From: Clostridia bacterium 41_269
Lineage (GTDB): Bacteria; Bacillota; DTU086
Length of the DNA stretch: 58,988 bases
Direction of reading: 5' to 3'
Assembly: GCA_001508005.1 (NCBI GenBank)
Contig: LGEZ01000013.1
Coordinates: 1-58,988 of the forward strand
Positions 47,838 to 56,696 of the stretch are shown here, one piece after another. The number at the start of each line of letters is the position of its first letter. The stretch's first letter is position 1. The notes under the pieces were generated by a model. That model saw only the letters and a program-made list of their open reading frames with translations. It did no database searches and was not told where the DNA came from. Position numbers and translations under genes: made by a program.

Positions 47838-48920
47838 ATGGATAGCAAAAACTTTAGAATTCCCTCTGGATGTTCAATATGCGGAATTATGAATAAAAAG
47901 GGCCGAGTATTTTCGGGAAATGATATTATCCAGTCCATTGCACTGATGCATGAACGCTCAAACGGACTGGGGGGAGGCTTTGCAGCATATGGGATTTATC
48001 CTGAATACAAAAATTATTATGCTTTTCATCTTTTTTACAGCGATAAAAATGCAAAAGAAGAAACAGAACATTTTCTGCACCAGCATTTCGATGTTATTCT
48101 TGGAGAAAAAATACCCACCAGAAAGATAAAAAGCATAAAAAACCCTCCCCTTATTTGGAGATATTTTTTAAAACCCGACAGCAAAAGAATTTTGCTATCC
48201 GACATTGAAGAAGAAAACGATTATGTCTTTTCATGCGTTATGAAAATAAATACCTACATTAAAGGAGCATATGTTTTTTCAAGCGGTAAAAATATGGGAG
48301 CTTTTAAAGGAGTTGGCTACCCTGAAGATATTGGAGATTTTTACCGCCTTGATGAATACAAAGGATATATTTGGACTGCCCATGGAAGATTTCCTACCAA
48401 TACCCCTGGCTGGTGGGGAGGTGCTCATCCTTTTACTCTTCTGGATTGGTCGGTAGTTCATAACGGAGAAATTTCATCTTATGATACCAACAGAAGATTT
48501 TTAGAAATGTATGGTTATAAATGCGCTCTACAAACAGATACCGAAGTGATAACCTATACCTTTGATTACTTGGTACGAAAGCAGGGTTTGTCATTGGAGA
48601 CTGCTGTAAAAATAGTTGCCCCTCCCTTTTGGTCTGAAATAGAACGGCTGCCTAAAAAAGAGGCAGATTTTTTAAGAACATTGAGATATGTCTACTCAAG
48701 TCTTCTAATAAATGGACCCTTTTCAATTATTTTAGGTATGAGCAATGGAATGCTGGCATTAAACGATAGAATAAAGCTCAGACCCCTCACAGCAGCTGTT
48801 CATGGTGAATTCCTTTATGTTGCAAGTGAGGAATCTGCAATAAGAGAAATCTGTCCCCAACCACACCGCGTTTGGGCACCAAAGGGCGGTGAGCCGGTGA
48901 TAGGATTTTTAGAAAAATAA
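47838..48920 (+). CDS. Glutamate synthase, class II glutaminase-domain subunit
   Basis: 360 aa from the ATG at 47838 (GGGAGGATGAAAGAT upstream). It has a Cys near the N-terminus in GCSICGIMNKKG and the class II glutaminase residues GRFPTNTPGWWGGAHPF, VHNGEISS and LQTDTEVITY. It releases ammonia from glutamine for the neighbouring synthase subunit. In bacteria such as E. coli this domain is the N-terminus of GltB; here the three GltB domains are separate genes, as in archaea and some Clostridia. Confidence 0.9.
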   Translation: MDSKNFRIPSGCSICGIMNKKGRVFSGNDIIQSIALMHERSNGLGGGFAAYGIYPEYKNYYAFHLFYSDKNAKEETEHFLHQHFDVILGEKIPTRKIKSIKNPPLIWRYFLKPDSKRILLSDIEEENDYVFSCVMKINTYIKGAYVFSSGKNMGAFKGVGYPEDIGDFYRLDEYKGYIWTAHGRFPTNTPGWWGGAHPFTLLDWSVVHNGEISSYDTNRRFLEMYGYKCALQTDTEVITYTFDYLVRKQGLSLETAVKIVAPPFWSEIERLPKKEADFLRTLRYVYSSLLINGPFSIILGMSNGMLALNDRIKLRPLTAAVHGEFLYVASEESAIREICPQPHRVWAPKGGEPVIGFLEK

Positions 48921-48965
48921 TACATAAAAAAGGCTTCTAATCACTTATTCGAAGAGGTGTTGTCT

Positions 48966-50468
48966 ATGGCTTTGAGCTTTAAAATGCCAGAATTTTTAAT
49001 TAAAAGACAGGTTGAAACCTGCAGTAAATGCTTGTTATGTGTTAAACAGTGCGCCAATAAGGTGCACTATTACGATGAAAAAAATGATAGTTTTTTAACT
49101 GCGGATGAAAACTGTGTAGGATGCCACCGCTGCGCAGTCATCTGTCCCACAAGATCAATTTATATTTTAAAATATCCCCTAGAATTTCGCAGAAACGCAT
49201 ACTGGACAGAAGAAACCATCAAGCAAATCTACAAGCAGGCAGAAAGTGGGGGGATACTTCTAGCTGGAACAGGTACCGATAGGGATTACCCCATTTATTG
49301 GGATAAAATACTAATTAATGCAAGCCAGGTTACCAACCCTTCTATAGATCCTTTGAGGGAACCTATGGAGCTCAAAACTTTCCTGGGCCGCAGACCTAAA
49401 GCTATAACAGTTGAAGGGAAAGAAATAAAAGAAGAAATTCCCCCTAAATTGGAGCTAGAAGTCCCCATTATGTTTGCTGCAATGTCCTTCGGAGCAATAA
49501 GCCTCAATGCAGTAAAATCACTGGCTAAAGCAGCACAAAAAAAAGGCACTTATTATAATACAGGAGAAGGGGGACTTCATCGAGATCTCTATCAGTACGG
49601 CAGCAATACTACTGTCCAGGTAGCTTCGGGAAGATTTGGAGTTCATCCTGACTATCTAAATGCAGGAGCAGCAATTGAAATCAAGATCGGACAGGGAGCA
49701 AAACCTGGTATAGGAGGTCATCTACCAGGAGAAAAAGTCGGTGAGGAAGTATCCAAAACCAGAATGATCCCCTTGGGCAGCGACGCCATTTCCCCTGCTC
49801 CCCATCATGATATATATTCCATAGAAGATCTGCGCCAGCTGATATTTTCTCTAAAGGAAGCCACTGATTATAAAAAACCGGTGGGAGTAAAAATTGCCGC
49901 AGTGCACAATATTGCCGCCATAGCATCGGGAATAGCAAGAGCAGGAGCTGATTTTATCGTTATAGATGGTTTCCGAGGTGGAACAGGAGCAGCCCCTCAG
50001 CGAACCAGAGACAATGTAGGGATTCCCATTGAACTTGCCCTCGCAGCCGTAGACAGCAGGCTTAGGGATGAAAGCATACGAAATGAAGTATCCCTTGTGG
50101 TATCTGGAGGAATACGAAATAGTGCAGATGTAATAAAAGCAATAGCGTTGGGAGCCGACGCAGTCTACATTGGTACCGCTGCACTTATAGCGCTGGGCTG
50201 CCATATGTGTCAAAAATGCTATACAGGTAAATGCAACTGGGGTATTGCCACTCAAGATCCCCAACTGACCAAACGCCTTGATCCTGAAATTGGTGCACAA
50301 AGGGCAGCAAATCTAATAAAAGCATGGAAACACGAAATAAAAGACATGCTCGGAGGTATGGGCATCAACGCCATAGAAAGCCTTCGGGGAAATAGGCTGA
50401 TGCTTAGGGGAATTGGGTTGACGGATACGGAACTGAAAATTCTTGGGATTAAAGCTGCAGGTGAATAA
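48966..50468 (+). CDS. Glutamate synthase, FMN/Fe-S synthase subunit with ferredoxin domain
   Basis: 500 aa from the ATG at 48966. The N-terminus (about 18-70) has two 4Fe-4S motifs (CSKCLLCVKQC and CVGCHRCAVIC). The FMN TIM barrel follows (EGGLHRD, KIGQGAKPGIGGHLPG, SPAPHHDIYSIEDL, DGFRGGTGAAP) and the 3Fe-4S cluster CHMCQKCYTGKC near 415-426. It makes two glutamates from 2-oxoglutarate and ammonia; the added ferredoxin domain suggests reduced ferredoxin rather than NADPH as electron donor, in keeping with an anaerobe. Confidence 0.93.
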   Translation: MALSFKMPEFLIKRQVETCSKCLLCVKQCANKVHYYDEKNDSFLTADENCVGCHRCAVICPTRSIYILKYPLEFRRNAYWTEETIKQIYKQAESGGILLAGTGTDRDYPIYWDKILINASQVTNPSIDPLREPMELKTFLGRRPKAITVEGKEIKEEIPPKLELEVPIMFAAMSFGAISLNAVKSLAKAAQKKGTYYNTGEGGLHRDLYQYGSNTTVQVASGRFGVHPDYLNAGAAIEIKIGQGAKPGIGGHLPGEKVGEEVSKTRMIPLGSDAISPAPHHDIYSIEDLRQLIFSLKEATDYKKPVGVKIAAVHNIAAIASGIARAGADFIVIDGFRGGTGAAPQRTRDNVGIPIELALAAVDSRLRDESIRNEVSLVVSGGIRNSADVIKAIALGADAVYIGTAALIALGCHMCQKCYTGKCNWGIATQDPQLTKRLDPEIGAQRAANLIKAWKHEIKDMLGGMGINAIESLRGNRLMLRGIGLTDTELKILGIKAAGE

Positions 50469-50503
50469 AGATTAAATAGATTAAAGCTTTTGGAGGGTGA
50501 GTC

Positions 50504-51247
50504 ATGGCAGTATCTATAAATTATAAGGGACTTAACTTTAGGCAGGCTGGAGAACTTCTAAAAAAAGCCGCTGCTGATGGAGAAAAACAAATAAATCTCT
50601 TCAATGTAAATGGACAAAGATATATAGCTGCTGGTTTAAAAGGAAACTTTTTTATAAACATTCACGGCACTCCAGGTAATGATCTGGCAGCTTATATGGA
50701 CGGACCAGAAATCTTTGTCATGGGGAATGCCCAAGATGGTTGCTGCAACACGATGAACAGCGGCAGGGTAATCATCAATGGTAGTGTAGGCGATATAGCT
50801 GGTTATGCTATGCGTGGTGGAGAACTTTTTATCAAAGGAAATGCAGGATACAGAACGGGAATACACATGAAAGAATATGGAGATACCGTACCGGTGCTCG
50901 TTATTGGAGGTAGAACGGGTGATTTTTTAGGCGAATATATGGCTGGGGGAATAATAATTGTGTTGGGATTGGGTATGGAACCTTGTGATGAAATTGTTGG
51001 AAACTTCTGCGGTACTGGGATGCATGGAGGAGTTATGTATATTAGGGGTAAAATAAACCCTCATAAATTAGGAAAAGAAGTAAAATCAGTAGAAATGGAA
51101 GAAAAAGATTATATCCTTTTGGAAAAATATTTAAAACAGTTCTGCGCTTATTTCAATGAAAGTCTCCATATAATTGAAGAAAGCAGCTTTCAAAAAATCG
51201 TACCCTTCAACAAACGCCCCTATGGAAATTTATATACTCCCCATTAA
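50504..51247 (+). CDS. Glutamate synthase, GXGXG structural subunit
   Basis: 247 aa beta-helix domain with repeated G-rich turns (GNAQDGCCNTMNSGRVIINGSVGD, GNAGYRTGIHMKEY, CGTGMHGGVMYIRG). In GltB this C-terminal domain holds the ammonia channel together. GGAGGGTGAGTC precedes the ATG. It completes the three-gene enzyme; no small NADPH subunit (GltD) is present. Confidence 0.9.
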   Translation: MAVSINYKGLNFRQAGELLKKAAADGEKQINLFNVNGQRYIAAGLKGNFFINIHGTPGNDLAAYMDGPEIFVMGNAQDGCCNTMNSGRVIINGSVGDIAGYAMRGGELFIKGNAGYRTGIHMKEYGDTVPVLVIGGRTGDFLGEYMAGGIIIVLGLGMEPCDEIVGNFCGTGMHGGVMYIRGKINPHKLGKEVKSVEMEEKDYILLEKYLKQFCAYFNESLHIIEESSFQKIVPFNKRPYGNLYTPH

Positions 51248-51264
51248 AACTTTAAAGAGAACTA

Positions 51265-51541
51265 CAGACTGCCAACAACACTTTTTTACATAAATCTTGG
51301 CAGATCTCTGCTGCAGCTTGTAAAAAATGACTTAATGAAAGTTGGCTGACAGCATTTGTCAGAACGCAAACTAAACCGAGAGGGGCAAAAATTAGGAAGT
51401 AATCACCAGTACCAACTGGAACATGGCTGCCGGATTTGAGCGGCCAGGTCTTACCTTACAAAATGGGAGTATAAGAGCCAGAAATTTCCAACATAGACCT
51501 CTGTCAGCAAGCCAGAATCCCCTTACGGGAAGGGGATTCTG
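51265..51541 (+). ncRNA. Structured repeat element, copy B (candidate non-coding RNA)
   Basis: The 300-base gap between the glutamate synthase genes and fhs holds an element with a partner at 58818-58988. Shared blocks, in order: CAGACTG, TAAATCTT, CTCTGCTGCAG, CTTAA.GAA, GGCT..CAGC, CGRGAGG, TAGGA, CCAACTG and GAATTTG-like. Copy B can form CTGACA-TGTCAG (about 51346-51362), GCCG-CGGC (about 51433-51448) and ends with a 12-bp hairpin (51513-51541, loop ACGGG) that lacks a T-run. The layout, a stand-alone multi-hairpin RNA with a GC hairpin at its end, recalls the HEARO/omega-RNA class of IscB/IsrB elements without their ORF. The class is a guess. Confidence 0.55.
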
Positions 51542-51549
51542 CTAAAAAA

Positions 51550-53232
51550 TTAAAAAAGTCCCCTTATAGTTCCATCCGCATCAATATCCATTTTACAGGC
51601 AGCAGGTTTTTTGGGCAGCCCAGGCATTGTCATAATATCCCCTGTAACAGGCACAATAAATCCCGCACCGGCAGATAATCTAACTTCCCTTACATTAATG
51701 GTAAATCCTCTAGGGCGGCCTATTTTCGCAGGATCATCAGAAAGGGAATATTGAGTTTTAGCCATACATATGGGTAGTTTTCCATATCCCATATGTTCAA
51801 ATTTCTCTATTTGATTTAAAGCTGTAGGGCTGTAGTCAACTCCATCAGCGCCATAAATCTCCTTTGCTATAATTTCAATTTTCTCTTTTATGGGAAGCTC
51901 TAAATCATAAAGCAGTCTAAAATCTTCACCTTTATTTTCTAAAATATCAAGCAATTTTTCTGCCAGTTCAAGACCTCCCTTACTGCCTTTTTCCCAGACT
52001 TCTGATACTGCAGCAGGCACTCCAATTTGAGAACACATATCTAGAAGGCAATCCAATTCCCTTTCACTATCTTCTGGGAAATGGTTTATAGCAACAACAG
52101 CAGAAAGACCAAACTTTTGAATATTCTCCACATGTTTTTTAAGATTTTCAAATCCTTTTTTAAGAACAGAAAGGTTTTCTTCTCCAAGGCATTCCCTGCT
52201 AATTCCCCCATGAAACTTTAAAGCTCTAACCGAAGCTACAACAACAACTCCACTGGGTCTAAGCCCTCCATATCTGCATTTAAGATTAAAGAATTTTTCT
52301 GCTCCCAGATCTGCCCCAAAACCTGCCTCTGTAACTACATAATCTGCCAGCTTCAAAGCCATTTTAGTAGCAATTATGCTGTTGCAGCCGTGGGCAATGT
52401 TGGCAAAGGGACCTCCGTGAATAAAAGCAGGGTTATTTTCCAGCGTTTGCACCAAATTCGGTTTAATAGCATCCTTCATAAGGACTGCCATGGCACCATG
52501 AGCTTCCAATTGCGCTGCTGTAACAGGTTTATCATCATATGTATATCCCACCACTATCCTTCCCATGCGTTCCTTTAGATCCTCAAGATTTAACGAAAGG
52601 CATAGGATAGCCATAATTTCTGAAGCTACTGAAATATCAAACCCTGTCTCTCGGGGTACTCCGTTTTTAGGCCCTCCTAATCCACAAACAACAAATCTTA
52701 GAGCCCTATCATTTAGGTCCAATACTCTGCGGAATACTATTTTCCGAGGATCAATATTTAATTCATTTCCCTGATGTATATGGTTATCTATCATTGCTGC
52801 CAGGAGATTGTGAGCATAGGTTACAGCATGAATATCGCCTGTAAAATGAAGATTTATATCTTCCATGGGAACAACCTGAGAATATCCCCCTCCAGCTGCT
52901 CCCCCTTTAATTCCAAAATTAGGGCCTAAAGAAGGCTCCCTTAAAGCTACCACGGCTTTTTTTCCCAAACGATTTAGAGCATCAGTCAGCCCTATGCTGT
53001 TTGTGGTTTTACCCTCGCCTGCAGGGGTAGGAGTAATGGCTGTAACCAATATGAGCTTACCATCAGGCGTTTTTTCCAAACGCTTCATTAAATCCAAGGA
53101 AACCTTTGCTTTATATTTTCCAAAAAGCTCCAGGTCATCTCCTTTAATCCCCAGATTTTCTGCAATTTCCATTATAGGCTTTTTCTTTGCCTTTAGAGCT
53201 ATTTCTATATCACTGGGAATGGGTCTTTCCAT
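51550..53232 (-). CDS. fhs: Formate-tetrahydrofolate ligase
   Basis: 560 aa from the ATG at 53232 (ACAGGGGGAGTAAAA upstream; open frame to 53295). The ATP loop is [16 protein letters not shown] (about 69-84); [22 protein letters not shown] and the [10 protein letters not shown] segment are intact. It activates formate as 10-formyl-THF, the entry step of the methyl branch of the Wood-Ljungdahl pathway and a C1 source for purH/purN. It directly follows the metF-like gene (31 bases). Confidence 0.97.
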   Translation of the reverse strand: MERPIPSDIEIALKAKKKPIMEIAENLGIKGDDLELFGKYKAKVSLDLMKRLEKTPDGKLILVTAITPTPAGEGKTTNSIGLTDALNRLGKKAVVALREPSLGPNFGIKGGAAGGGYSQVVPMEDINLHFTGDIHAVTYAHNLLAAMIDNHIHQGNELNIDPRKIVFRRVLDLNDRALRFVVCGLGGPKNGVPRETGFDISVASEIMAILCLSLNLEDLKERMGRIVVGYTYDDKPVTAAQLEAHGAMAVLMKDAIKPNLVQTLENNPAFIHGGPFANIAHGCNSIIATKMALKLADYVVTEAGFGADLGAEKFFNLKCRYGGLRPSGVVVVASVRALKFHGGISRECLGEENLSVLKKGFENLKKHVENIQKFGLSAVVAINHFPEDSERELDCLLDMCSQIGVPAAVSEVWEKGSKGGLELAEKLLDILENKGEDFRLLYDLELPIKEKIEIIAKEIYGADGVDYSPTALNQIEKFEHMGYGKLPICMAKTQYSLSDDPAKIGRPRGFTINVREVRLSAGAGFIVPVTGDIMTMPGLPKKPAACKMDIDADGTIRGLF

Positions 53233-53263
53233 TTTTACTCCCCCTGTCTGCATTATTTTGTCC

Positions 53264-54184
53264 TTATGGTCTTGGTAGTAAGCCTGCCCTTTCAACTATT
53301 TCGGGAACCACTTCTTCCCATCCTACAGCCATAATATGTACACCATGCACGCCTTCGATTGTTTTAAGCCAATGTATCTGCTCCACAGCTAATTTGATAC
53401 CTTCTTTGGCTGGTTCCTTAGCCCGTTCCATTCTCCTAATAATTGTCTCTGGTATTCCAATTCCGGGAATATTGTCCTGCATGTAGCGGGCTACTTTAGA
53501 AGATTTTAAAGGCATAAGTCCGGCAAGAAAATATGCTTGGGAGCTTAACTCCATATCCCTTACTTGAGACATCCATTTTTCAAATTTTTTCATATCATAT
53601 ATGCATTGTGTTTGAATAAAATCTGCCCCTGCCCGGATTTTTTTCTCCAGCCGCATCAAATTCATCTCTTCAGGCTGCAGAAAAGGGCTTGCCACAGCAC
53701 CTATAAAAAAACAGGGGGCAGTACCTTGAATTAATTCTCCATTAATGAATTCTTTTTTATCCCTCATATTTTTAACTGCTTGTATAAGCTGTATAGAATC
53801 TAAATCATATACTCCCTTACTTTCGGGATGATTTCCAATTATCTGATGATCACCACTCATACAAACAACATTTTTAATACCAAGACTGTATGCCCCCAAG
53901 AGATCGCTCTGCAGGCCAATTCTGTTGCGGTCGCGTACTGTCATCTGTATAACAGGTTCCATTTCCACATCCAAAACATGTACCGCTGACGCAATACTGG
54001 ACAGGCGAACCACAGCCGTTTGATTATCCGTAATATTGGCAGCATCAATAAAACCTTTGAGCATACGCGCCTTATTTTTTACAATAGAGGCGTCGGCATT
54101 TTTCGGCGGGCCGATTTCAGCAGTTACCACGAAATGCCCATCCTTAAGGAGCTTTTCTAATCTGCTGTCGGTCTTTAGAGACAC
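53264..54184 (-). CDS. metF: Methylenetetrahydrofolate reductase family protein (MetF-like)
   Basis: About 306 aa from a GTG at 54184 (9 bases after a G6 run); an in-frame GTG at 54193 is the alternative. [15 protein letters not shown] at the N-terminus, [23 protein letters not shown] near the centre, and [18 protein letters not shown] are typical of MetF TIM barrels that use FAD to reduce methylene-THF. Next to fhs it fits folate C1 metabolism of acetogenic type. The partner MetV and carbonyl-branch genes are not in the window. Confidence 0.85.
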   Translation of the reverse strand: MSLKTDSRLEKLLKDGHFVVTAEIGPPKNADASIVKNKARMLKGFIDAANITDNQTAVVRLSSIASAVHVLDVEMEPVIQMTVRDRNRIGLQSDLLGAYSLGIKNVVCMSGDHQIIGNHPESKGVYDLDSIQLIQAVKNMRDKKEFINGELIQGTAPCFFIGAVASPFLQPEEMNLMRLEKKIRAGADFIQTQCIYDMKKFEKWMSQVRDMELSSQAYFLAGLMPLKSSKVARYMQDNIPGIGIPETIIRRMERAKEPAKEGIKLAVEQIHWLKTIEGVHGVHIMAVGWEEVVPEIVERAGLLPRP

Positions 54185-54369
54185 AATTTTCACACCCCCC
54201 TATTTAAATCGTTTTTCCTTATTTTACCAATTAATTTTATAAAAATTTAACTTTTTTTCTTCTCCAATGAGATAATATATCCCTTCAGTCCCTTAATTGT
54301 TTAGAAAAACTATACTAAATTTTATTTAAAAAATAATAAAGGGCAACACATTATGCCTTAACAAAAAAT

Positions 54370-54528
54370 AAAAAAATTAAAGCTCCGAGTGATCTTCCCG
54401 GTCCTTACCACTACTCTGGACTTTTCCGGGTTCCCGCTTCTTCCAGTTCACTTTTACTGGACAGAAACGATTTTTCCGGAAAAACCCATTACCTTCGTGG
54501 TAATTCCCTTTCTGACCTCTCGGAGCTT
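54370..54528 (-). ncRNA. Twin small RNA, copy 1 (novel family candidate)
   Basis: A minus-strand RNA of about 159 nt with its own promoter and terminator. Helices in order: P1 GCTCCGAG/CTCGGAGC closing the molecule and followed by T7 and T6 runs; an inner GGTC/GACC; P2 TTACCAC/GTGGTAA flanked by GAA/AGTA, which resembles a loop E (bulged-G) motif; GGGTT/AACCC; CGTTTC/GAAGCG; and CCAGT/ACTGG at the tip. Copy 2 keeps the same helices with paired base changes. The promoter start site coincides with the first base of P1. It lies downstream of hpt and 190 bases upstream of metF. Confidence 0.8.
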
Positions 54529-54534
54529 GATTTA

Positions 54535-54594
54535 ATAATAACACCTAAATTTACTTTTGTAAAGCAATTTTTAAAAAGTATACCGGTATACTTT
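54535..54594 (-). promoter_or_regulatory. Promoter and upstream palindrome of small RNA copy 1
   Basis: TTTACA (54563-54558), 17-base spacer, TATTAT (54540-54535). Twelve bases upstream of the -35 is a perfect palindrome AAGTATAC-CG-GTATACTT (54576-54593). It starts 6 bases after the hpt stop codon. Copy 2 has the same arrangement with the same 12-base gap. Confidence 0.82.
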
Positions 54595-54598
54595 AAAT

Positions 54599-55117
54599 TT
54601 AATCATTCACAGCCATTATATAGGGCAGATTTCTATATTTTTCTTCCCTGTCTAGGCCATATCCCACTACAAAATCTTCTCCAATTTCGAAACCTTTGTA
54701 ATCAATGTTTAAATTGGCTATTCTCTGGGCAGCCCGATCTAGAAACGCGCATATTTTTATGCTGGCCGGCCCTCTCTCCTTCAATATCCTCAATAAATAG
54801 TGAAGGGTAAGCCCTGTATCCACTATATCTTCTAAAATTAACACATGCTCATTGTGAATGTCTAAATCTAAATCCTTCGTTATTCTCACAACACCTGTTT
54901 GAGTTGCAGGTCCATAGCTGGCAATAGCTAAAAAATCAATTCTATGGGGGATGGTAAGATGTCTTGTTAAATCCACCATAAAATAAACGGCCCCTCTAAG
55001 AACTGTTATTATTATTGGATTTAATCCTTCATAGTCTCTAGAAATCTGCTCTGCCAATTCTTCAACCCTTTTTCTGATTTCTTTTTCAGGAATAATTATC
55101 TTCCCTTTTTGATCCAT
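54599..55117 (-). CDS. hpt: Hypoxanthine phosphoribosyltransferase (copy 2)
   Basis: 172 aa PRTase. The PRPP motif is [12 protein letters not shown] (about 93-104); the C-terminal VVGYGLDREEKYRNLPYI is the Hpt type, close to copy 1 at 15838-16395. AAAAAAGGAG precedes the ATG. It is exactly bracketed by the twin small-RNA genes: copy 2 ends 29 bases before its start, and the palindrome of copy 1 follows its stop by a few bases. It may be read from the copy 2 promoter by read-through. Confidence 0.94.
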   Translation of the reverse strand: MDQKGKIIIPEKEIRKRVEELAEQISRDYEGLNPIIITVLRGAVYFMVDLTRHLTIPHRIDFLAIASYGPATQTGVVRITKDLDLDIHNEHVLILEDIVDTGLTLHYLLRILKERGPASIKICAFLDRAAQRIANLNIDYKGFEIGEDFVVGYGLDREEKYRNLPYIMAVND

Positions 55118-55145
55118 CTTATAAAAATACTCCTTTTTTAAGGTT

Positions 55146-55297
55146 AAAAAAATCAGCCCCGAGTGATCTTCCCGGTCCTTATCACTACTCTAGATCTTCC
55201 CGGGTTCCCACTCCTTCCAGCCCACAACTCTGGATAGAAGTGATTTTCCGGGAGACCCAGCCCTTCGTGATAATTTCCTTTCCGACCTCTCGGGGCT
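55146..55297 (-). ncRNA. Twin small RNA, copy 2 (novel family candidate)
   Basis: About 152 nt, the paralogue of 54370-54528. P1 is GCCCCGAG/CTCGGGGC (compare GCTCCGAG/CTCGGAGC: a T-A pair has become C-G). P2 is TTATCAC/GTGATAA (compare TTACCAC/GTGGTAA). The next helix is CACTTC/GGAGTG (compare CGTTTC/GAAGCG), and the tip is CCAG/CTGG. CCGGGAAGATC occurs twice on the 3' side. The RNA ends in P1 plus TTTTTTT. It lies directly upstream of hpt, so it could also act as a leader. Confidence 0.8.
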
Positions 55298-55303
55298 AAT
55301 TTT

Positions 55304-55361
55304 AGTATATCAAGATTAAATTAATTTGTAAAGAACATTACAAAAAGTATACCGTATACTT
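55304..55361 (-). promoter_or_regulatory. Promoter and upstream palindrome of small RNA copy 2
   Basis: TTTACA (55332-55327), 17-base spacer, TATACT (55309-55304). Twelve bases upstream is AAGTATAC-C-GTATACTT (55345-55361), the same half-sites as copy 1 with a 1-base centre instead of 2. The likely start is about 55297. Confidence 0.82.
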
Positions 55362-55376
55362 CAAAAGTCTTAAAAT

Positions 55377-56387
55377 TTATTCACTATCAGCTTCATCGGG
55401 ATTAATGCCGAACTTTTCTAAAAGCTTTTTATAATCCTTTCGATAAAAGAGTTTAATATTAACATCGGGATACAGTCTCTTTAGTTCCCTTACTTTTCGG
55501 TTTTTCTTGGTAACCAGCTCCTGCTTCATAGTTGTAAGCTCTATATAAAGATCAAAATCTGGGAAATAAAAATCAGGAGTAAAGGCGCTTTCTATATTGC
55601 CTTCACTATCCCATTTAAGGGGAAAAGTAGTGGGCTCATAAAGATATTTGATTTTATAATAATCCAATATTCGGGCAAATTCTTCTTCACTTTTATTAGC
55701 AAATTTCTTAGGTTTCTCCCTATAATCTCCTTCAGCTGACGTCTCATAACCTGCAGCAATCTTTTCTTTTTCTTTTGCAGCTTCTTCTACTTTCGCAAGA
55801 ACTTTTTCAAATCTTTTTCGTGAAATAAGCTTCTTCTGCTTTAGAAAATGGAGTATGAGCTCCGCAGCCTCACCCAATGACATTCTTGTGGTGTTTATAG
55901 TTAGGTCATAAATCTCAGGATCATTCCAGTCGCCCCGATGAAAGTAATAAGTATAAGCTTCCCGCTCCGCATCTTTTTCATTTATCAGCCTTAAAGCAGT
56001 GGCCTTATCCACATTAAACCTTTTCTGAATATTTGAAGACCTTGCTTCAATGGAAGCAACAATTTTAATGTGAACAGCATCCTTGCTGCCCTTAAAAAGA
56101 AACTGACCTCCGCGTCCCAGCAGAATAACAGGTTTATTTTGCGAAAGGTCAGTTATCGTCTTTTTCAAAGTATTGACATATTCCACTCTTTCTTTTTCTA
56201 GTCCATCAACATTCCTAGGAGAAATTTCATTTATCCAATCAAGGCGCATTTCAGGCAGCTCATGTTCCCCTATATACTTATGAAGGGTTTTTTTATTCAA
56301 CAGTAAAAATCCAGTTGCTTCTGAAAGTATTTCAGCGACAAACTCTCCACGGCTCCCAAACTGCCTTGATACGGTTATTACAGCCAT
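55377..56387 (-). CDS. Cytidylate-kinase-like protein fused to a PD-(D/E)XK-like domain
   Basis: 336 aa. Residues about 1-190 match the cytidylate-kinase-like family: ITVSRQFGSRGEFVAEIL (P-loop region, but without the usual GK[ST]), ILLGRGGQFL, HIKIVASIEAR and YDLTINTTRMS. Residues about 195-235 are a charged linker. The rest reads EEEFARILDYYKIKYLYEPTTFPL, TPDFYFPDFDLYIELTTMKQ and KNRKVRELKRLYP, the layout of a PD-(D/E)XK nuclease, with PD...ELT, so the last Lys is replaced by Thr. The fusion's role is unknown. It stands upstream of the small-RNA/hpt module. Confidence 0.75.
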   Translation of the reverse strand: MAVITVSRQFGSRGEFVAEILSEATGFLLLNKKTLHKYIGEHELPEMRLDWINEISPRNVDGLEKERVEYVNTLKKTITDLSQNKPVILLGRGGQFLFKGSKDAVHIKIVASIEARSSNIQKRFNVDKATALRLINEKDAEREAYTYYFHRGDWNDPEIYDLTINTTRMSLGEAAELILHFLKQKKLISRKRFEKVLAKVEEAAKEKEKIAAGYETSAEGDYREKPKKFANKSEEEFARILDYYKIKYLYEPTTFPLKWDSEGNIESAFTPDFYFPDFDLYIELTTMKQELVTKKNRKVRELKRLYPDVNIKLFYRKDYKKLLEKFGINPDEADSE

Positions 56388-56696
56388 AATTATCCTCCAA
56401 TATCATTTATTTCTCCCAGCTAATATTAATTATAAATCTAAAAATTTCTTTTATAAACACTTCCAAAATCATTTCAGCAGAGCAAATTAAAAATTCATAA
56501 CCTATAGTTCATTATACAAAATTTTAGCTGAAAAACCGGCAGTTAATGACATTATTTTAAATATCGATTTGGCCTATCATTAATGTTAAATTACTTGTAC
56601 TGTGATAAAAATAGTTTTTATAATAAATTCATATTTATAAATTTTCGGAAGAAGAATAAAGTACTAAGTTTAAGCGATAAGGAAAGGAAGGTATTT
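56388..56696. other. Intergenic region before the MATE pseudogene
   Basis: 309 AT-rich bases between divergent units. I see no RNA gene, repeat or clear promoter. A GGAAAGGAAGG ribosome site precedes the pseudogene ATG. Confidence 0.5.

Noticed and set aside
51513-51541. Terminator for fhs or the glutamate synthase operon
   Set aside because: The 12-bp hairpin has no T-run on either strand, so it is better viewed as the end structure of the repeat element.
54370-55297. 6S RNA or SRP RNA pair
   Set aside because: GGACCGGGAAG recalls SRP helix 8 and the closed hairpin recalls 6S, but the tetraloop/AGCAGCC context of SRP and the single central bubble of 6S are not seen.
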